Origin: Pararhodobacter sp. CCB-MM2
GTDB taxonomy: Bacteria; Pseudomonadota; Alphaproteobacteria; Rhodobacterales; Rhodobacteraceae
Assembly (NCBI RefSeq): GCF_001691415.1
Contig: NZ_LRRR01000021.1
Coordinates: forward strand, 16,857 to 80,856
DNA: 64,000 nt
Reading direction: 5' to 3'
A model generated the notes under the pieces. That model worked only from the letters and a program-made list of their open reading frames with translations, was not told where the DNA came from and searched no databases. Below are positions 59,774 to 64,000 of the stretch, piece by piece; the first letter of the stretch is position 1, and each line of letters begins with the position of its first letter. Position numbers and translations under genes: made by a program.

Positions 59774-61234
59774 ATGTATGACCTCGCCGCTACCTTCGCT
59801 GCCGCGAAGCCCAAGCCCCCAGTTGAGACCTCCCGTAGCTTTGGCCGCGCATCACTCTTTGTGAATGGCGAACACGCTTTCGCGGACGAGGTGAGCTGTC
59901 AGATCGGACTGTCATTGCTCCAGGAACTCAAGAGCCTCCCTATGCCGTCGAACGGCGACACCAGTGCCCTGGGGGTCAAAGACCGCCAGCGCCTGGAGAA
60001 GCATCTCATCTTTGTAGCGTCTTTCCTGCGGGCTGCCCTCAAGGTGCGGAACTTCGCCATCCCTATGAACCGGCATTATTGGACAGGACGCTCCTGCGGC
60101 TACCAGGCGGCACGGGAGACCACCGAGGCGTTGCTGTCCAAGGGGCACATTGTCAGAGACGTGCGTGCCAGACCGGGCCGCAGTGCGGTCTATCGGTGTT
60201 CCCCCGACTTCAAGCGACGGCTTGAGGACTGGAGTCCTCTGCTTCGCTTCAAGACCCTACGACCAGACTGCATCGAGATCCGTAGCCCCAAAGTGCGTCA
60301 GGGCTGGCTGGTTGTGCATGGCAAACGACTGCCGTTCGGCAGGTTCGACCTCGAGGAGGTCAAGCGACACCGCGCAAGGGTTCAGAGGATCAACGACGTG
60401 CTGTCAGATCATGTCCTTCAGGACCCATCCGGAACCCGTCTCGGCACCGCGTTGGTGCGCATCTTCTCGGGCAGTCTGACCAAGGGAGGACGCTTGTACG
60501 CATCAGACTACCAAAACCTGCCCGAGGCAACCCGGCTGGACTGCCTGATCGACGGGGAGCCTGTGTGCGAGATCGACCTCAAGGCATCGCACCCGAGCAT
60601 TCTGGCTGCGCTCTACCAGCACCCTGTCCCGCTGCCCTCGGACCCTTACGTTGAGATCCCCTGGGTAGACACACGGGATCGCAGGAAGGCAGCAAAGACC
60701 TTGGTGCAGTGCATGGTCCATGCTGACGGCGGTCGTCTGAAGCGGTTTCCACGCGGCGAGAAGGGGGTCACCTTCAAGCAGAAGCATGGGCTTCCTCCAG
60801 ACTGCAAGGTCGGGGATCTCGTCGAGGGCATCCTCAAGGTCTTCCCCTTCCTGGACGGATCGCCAAGCCTGACGATGGACCTCCAGTTCATCGAGGCAGC
60901 GATCCTGCTCGAGGTCCTCGAGGCGCTCCTAGGCGCAGGGATCCCGGCCTTTCCCGTCCACGACAGTCTGTTGGTGAAACGGTCAGACGAGGAGGAGGCC
61001 GTTCGGGTCCTGGGGGTCATACTCCGGGACTACCTTGGACACCATGCTCCGTATCTCGACGTCAGCACATCGGGTCATCAGCCGAGGTTGGTCGCCCCGT
61101 TGCCGTTCAGCAGATACCAAGAGTGTCGTGTGCTGGAGCTGGCGGAGGACCTTGGCCTGTCTCTCGAGTACGAGGGACAATTCGTCGAGGAGGACGATCG
61201 CGTGATCGACGATGATGACGACTGGGACTTCTAG
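59774..61234 (+). CDS. Winged-helix plus compact family-A-like polymerase
   Basis: A 486-residue protein from ATG 59774 (AGGAA eight bases upstream). Residues about 100-152 look like a winged helix. Residues about 205-425 carry polymerase-A palm motifs in order. Motif A is D268-L-K-A-S-H-P-S-I-L-A-A-L, aligning with D-Y-S-Q-I-E-L-R-I-L-A-H-L of DNA polymerase I. Motif B is R304-x3-K308 (RRKAAKTL). A Leu-Gln at 370-371 matches the pol I Q-G helix. Motif C is V-H396-D397-S-L-L-V. There is no 3'-5' exonuclease domain. The sugar-discriminating Glu of motif A is His273 here. The tail is extremely acidic (V-I-D-D-D-D-D-W-D-F). A replication or priming enzyme of a mobile element is the best inference; RNA synthesis cannot be excluded. 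Confidence 0.65.
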   Translation: MYDLAATFAAAKPKPPVETSRSFGRASLFVNGEHAFADEVSCQIGLSLLQELKSLPMPSNGDTSALGVKDRQRLEKHLIFVASFLRAALKVRNFAIPMNRHYWTGRSCGYQAARETTEALLSKGHIVRDVRARPGRSAVYRCSPDFKRRLEDWSPLLRFKTLRPDCIEIRSPKVRQGWLVVHGKRLPFGRFDLEEVKRHRARVQRINDVLSDHVLQDPSGTRLGTALVRIFSGSLTKGGRLYASDYQNLPEATRLDCLIDGEPVCEIDLKASHPSILAALYQHPVPLPSDPYVEIPWVDTRDRRKAAKTLVQCMVHADGGRLKRFPRGEKGVTFKQKHGLPPDCKVGDLVEGILKVFPFLDGSPSLTMDLQFIEAAILLEVLEALLGAGIPAFPVHDSLLVKRSDEEEAVRVLGVILRDYLGHHAPYLDVSTSGHQPRLVAPLPFSRYQECRVLELAEDLGLSLEYEGQFVEEDDRVIDDDDDWDF

Positions 61235-61380
61235 TCGGCTCTCAGGGAATCTGGGGGGTATCTACATGAGGACATACAGTAAGTACCCCTCAGCTGGGGA
61301 GATATTCGGGGTTCTCCATCCTCTTGGTATATAGAATACGCGTGTTTCCCTGATGATGCGTTCAAGGCTAAGTGGCTAGG

Positions 61381-61625
61381 ACCAATCAGGCCTAGAAGTC
61401 GCTCGGTTGCATGTGCAAGCATCGGCACATCGCCCGCACCGAGAACCTCATGCGATGCTCGGCCACGAACGCGTATCTCACTTGGCATCACTGGCGAAAT
61501 ACGCGCTCACCATTGTCCTCGGACCAATGGCGGTCAATGGCTCGCCCTTTTTTAGGATGTCGCGCTCTTCGGCAACCCGCATCAACTCCCGCTTCAGGCG
61601 TTGAATCTCGGCATCCTTGCCTCAA
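61381..61625 (-). pseudogene. IS3-family transposase fragments (OrfA end, OrfB start)
   Basis: On the minus strand the end of OrfA reads E-I-Q-R-L-K-R-E-L-M-R-V-A-E-E-R-D-I-L-K-K, then a 14-residue insertion and A-Y-F-A. It is followed by the start of OrfB (R-Y-A-F-V-A-E-H-R, then R-F-S-V-R-A-M-C-R). A stop breaks OrfB right after. Both are typical of the IS3 family (IS2/IS407-like). The rest of the element is gone. Confidence 0.7.
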
Positions 61626-61881
61626 AAATAGGGAAGAAGGCATCTGCGAATCTAGGGGCAGTTCAGTATCCTATTGGGTTCTCGAGCCGAAGCGCCACCT
61701 TCCGCATTGCTACTCGAGAAGAACGCCGTCCCTTAAAGTGCCCAAAACGACACGAGCATCTATAAGTCGAAATTCCTACTTGAGGATGTTACTGGAAGCG
61801 GGTTCTATGTCGCCTGACTAGTCTGCTCCGATGCGTGGGCGACTGATATGGTACGTTTGTGCCCGCACACAGGAGCTCACC

Positions 61882-62936
61882 GTGGGTGTGAAAGAGTTTC
61901 TAACACATGTCCCCGAGCGTGAGATGGGTGGTCAGACTGCATTAGATCGGTTTGACTATCAGACAGCTTGGGGTGTTTCTAGACTGTTGGATTTGCACGA
62001 GAAGGGATCAAATTACGCTGTCGCCTTCGAATTCCATGATGACATCGTCGCGCTTGACGACGCAGATGAGCCGTCATCCGCGATCTTTTATCAGGTTAAG
62101 ACCAGAGCAACTGGTAATTGGTCCTTCGCGAAGATCACGCAACGCCCCTCCAGCAGAGGCATCAAAAAGAGCTCATTCGCCGGAAAGATGTTCGATAACT
62201 GTGTTCGTTTCGGCGCCACCGTTGAACGATTGGTTTTCGTCAGTAATCAGCCATTGCCGGAGGTGATTGTTGCTCATGGTGAGGAAAAGTTTTCGTCAGC
62301 GGAGAAGGCGAAACTCGAGAAGTTCGTAAAGGCGATTTCCGTGGAAGTGGACGGTTATGATGACAATGTTCATACCGTTCTTTTCTTCTTTTTTTCTCGG
62401 ATCTAAATCTATCGAACTACCAAAACACGGTGATTGGACGCATTGCTGAATTCCTTGAGGCAGAACTTGGCACCGATATCCCGCCAAAGACGTTCGCGCT
62501 GACTCTGAATGATTTCTGCCGTAAGCGTTCCAAAGCGCTAGCAGATCTGAAGAACTTCGAAGCGCTGAAGGCTTCGAAGTTCGTAACGCGAGCGAACATG
62601 ATGAAGTGGCTGACCCAGGCTCACGATCGCCATTCGCATCGCCCAGACTGGAAGACTGCCTCGGATGATTTGACCGTGCCCTTCAAGGATAAGGTCAGCA
62701 TCCAAGGCGCTTGGCGTGAATACGAAACGCTCGTGCGGTCCCGCATGAACGCAGCAACGGTGGCGTTCGTTCAGGAACTTCATGATGTCGTGCATGCCGG
62801 TGTCGAACAGGCCGATGATAAAATGCACCTATTTGACATCGTGTTTACAAAAGCGAAAAGCTTGGTTGCCGCTTGGCACCCAGGCGCGAGCGATTTTTTG
62901 GTCAAGGCGGCGATCTTGTATGAGCTGCAGCGATGA
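61882..62936 (+). pseudogene. DUF4297/Cap4-type dsDNA nuclease-domain protein, split by a -1 frameshift
   Basis: From a GTG at 61882 (AGGAG upstream) the first frame runs to 62406, and a second open frame to 62936 continues the same protein if the ribosome slips back one base at the 7-T run 62389-62395. The joined product is about 351 residues. The N-terminal part matches the DUF4297/Cap4 nuclease pattern: M-G-G-Q-T-A-L-D-R-F-D-Y-Q, F-E-F-H-D-D-I (Asp 53/54) and the F-Y-Q-V-K-T box (Gln71, Lys73) of a PD-(D/E)xK-like site. The C-terminal part (I-A-E-F-L-E-A-E-L-G onward) is helical and of unknown fold. The stop overlaps an ATG (ATGA). It is the likely effector of the defence-like module here. 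Confidence 0.65.
62389..62395 (+). other. Seven-T slippery run at the nuclease frameshift
   Basis: In the zero frame the codons are TTT TTT TCT and the frame then stops at 62404. A -1 slip gives TTT TTT TTC TCG GAT and joins the second frame seamlessly. It could be programmed, a mutation or a homopolymer sequencing error. Confidence 0.6.
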
Positions 62937-62993
62937 AAAACAACGAAAATCAACTCTTTCAACTCTTGATTAGAAATCTGCGAAAAAAGAACG

Positions 62994-63941
62994 ATGAAAA
63001 AATTGATCTTCGAAAGCTTGGAGTTGCTGTCCCTCAAAGAGCGGAGGGCGCGGCGGATTTCATTTCATCCGAAGATGACGGTGATTACCGGAGAGAATGA
63101 CGTCGGAAAGTCGTCGGTTATCAAGAGCATTTTTTGGACTCTAGGGGCCGAGGCGGCGAAGGTTCATCCCAACTGGGTGGAGGCGAACATCAAGTCGCTC
63201 CTAACGTTCACCGTGGATGATGTCCGCTATCGGGCTCTCAGAGAGCGGAACGGCTTTTCGTTCTTCACGGATGACGGGAAACTCCTCATTCGAGCCAATA
63301 GTGTCGTAAAGGAGCTCGCGCCCTTTATGGCGGAACTGCTAGATTTTCAGTTGGTTCTATCGAACCGGGTCGGGGAGCCCGAAATTCCGCCACCCGCCTA
63401 TGCTTTTCTTCCCTTCTACATTGACCAGGACAGCGGCTGGGCCAAGCCACTCGAATCCTTCGCAAACCTTACTCAATACAGCGCCTACAAAAAGCCGATC
63501 ATCGAGTTCCACACCGGCATTCGGCCGAACGAGTTCTACGTCTTGGAGGCGGCCAAGCGTCAGATCCAGGTCAAGCAGCGTGAGTTTCAGGCGGATCGAA
63601 ACGTTGTTCAGAAGGCCATGGAGAAGGTCGGGCTTACGGAGACCTTCGATGGCCTAGAACTCAGCACAGAAGGTCACGAAGTCGCAGTCGAGCGGCTGCT
63701 AGTCCGGCTGAAACAGCTTCGCGAAGATCGCCGGACCCGCGCGGCAAAGCTCGCCGAAATCTTGGATCAGAGGGTCGTAACCGAAAATCAGATTGCCACC
63801 GTGCGCGCGGCGCTTCGGGAGATCGAGAAGGACATCGTATTCGCCCGTGATCTTCCTGAGGAGATCTTCTGTCCTGTTGATTTCCACCCAGAACTGACCC
63901 GGGTTTTCCATCGAGAAGTGACCCACCTTGGATTATGCTGA
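62994..63941 (+). pseudogene. SMC/Rad50-like ATPase, interrupted by an insertion sequence
   Basis: The N-terminal ATPase half is clear: S-F-H-P-K-M-T-V-I-T-G-E-N-D-V-G-K-S-S (Walker A, Lys39) followed by a SMC-like helical arm with E-R-L-L-V-R-L-K-Q-L-R-E-D-R. The gene reads into an IS21-type end at 63875. The frame then continues through IS sequence to a stop at 63941, so the last ~22 residues are not original. The last native residues are C293-P294, which fits a zinc-hook CPxC just reached. The rest of the gene is beyond the insertion, outside the window. It lies 57 bases after the nuclease and is its likely partner. Confidence 0.65.
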
Positions 63942-64000
63942 GCGGGTCATGTTTGGGTCAAGACATGGCTTCCCTCCCTCTTTTTCCGCGTTGCTGCAGC
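63875..64000. mobile_element. IS21-family insertion sequence, one end (runs out of the window)
   Basis: The segment begins TGTTGATTTCCACCCAGAAC, closely resembling the terminal sequence of IS21-family elements. It is followed by a second related block (GAGAAGTGACCCACC), as expected for their multiple terminal repeats. The transposase genes would be beyond 64000. The identification is from remembered consensus and was not checked. Confidence 0.55.

Noticed and set aside
62933..63100. 55-codon frame between the nuclease and the ATPase as the missing middle component
   Set aside because: It starts with a good ATGA overlap but lies mostly inside the ATPase gene in another frame, is much shorter than known middle components and shows no fold features.

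Overview
The window is GC-rich (roughly two thirds G+C by eye) and looks like a chromosomal segment of a Rhodobacterales alphaproteobacterium (Rhodobacteraceae/Roseobacteraceae). The evidence is the gene content and order: uvrC-PAS-pgsA-moaD-moaE, pyrG-secG, purA-DUF2842, plant/alpha-type gshA, and the RTX-Hint protein. Alphaproteobacterial regulatory motifs agree: CtrA boxes (TTAA-N7-TTAAC), a LexA box (GAAC-N7-GAAC) and EcfG-type promoters (GGAAC-N17-CGTT). I see no rRNA, tRNA or CRISPR array. Species is not assigned.

Region 1 (1-9330): an RsmC-like rRNA methyltransferase, an SDR protein that has lost its catalytic Tyr and Lys, a divergent tesA / ybbA-ybbP set (GDSL hydrolase plus ABC exporter), pyrB, then four tandem paralogous membrane proteins. 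Region 2 (9426-17298): S49 peptidase, zinc-ribbon protein, CaCA antiporter, pteridine-reductase-like SDR, a structured AT-rich intergenic element with one perfect DnaA box, then uvrC, an Aer-like PAS protein, pgsA, moaD and moaE. Region 3 (17318-27226): envelope proteins (OmpA family), ubiA, rsmE, GNAT, gshA and an RhlE-type RNA helicase.

Region 4 (27470-31120): a CtrA-box-controlled diguanylate cyclase, a candidate sRNA or attenuated leader with its own EcfG-type promoter and terminator, two paralogous small secreted Cys-X5-Cys proteins (the second directly behind another exact EcfG-type promoter), and prfC. Region 5 (31124-48031): pyrG, secG, purA, a ~1000-residue protein with a 26-copy 13-residue repeat, thiamine diphosphokinase, an EamA transporter, a GntR regulator, a GT2 glycosyltransferase fused to a c-di-GMP-binding-type MshEN domain, carA and an inositol-phosphatase. 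Region 6 (48244-57837): RTX-Hint secreted protein, a LigM-like O-demethylase with a divergent double-HTH LysR regulator, SOS-controlled dinB, an IS5-family remnant, and an ECF sigma/anti-sigma pair divergent from a secreted DUF4394 protein.

Region 7 (57840-64000) is an accessory island. It holds an integrase fragment, an orphan membrane protein, a 14-bp hairpin and a cluster of G/C-tract palindromes. These are followed by a compact winged-helix plus family-A-like polymerase with an unusual motif A, an IS3 remnant, and a probable Lamassu/ABC-three-component-like defence module. That module has a DUF4297/Cap4-type nuclease split by a -1 frameshift in a 7-T run and an SMC-like ATPase interrupted by an IS21-type end right after a Cys-Pro. 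The housekeeping genes span nucleotide biosynthesis (pyrB, carA, pyrG, purA), DNA repair (uvrC, dinB) and envelope biogenesis. The regulatory theme is CtrA plus c-di-GMP, joining the cyclase near 27.6 kb to the MshEN glycosyltransferase near 45 kb.
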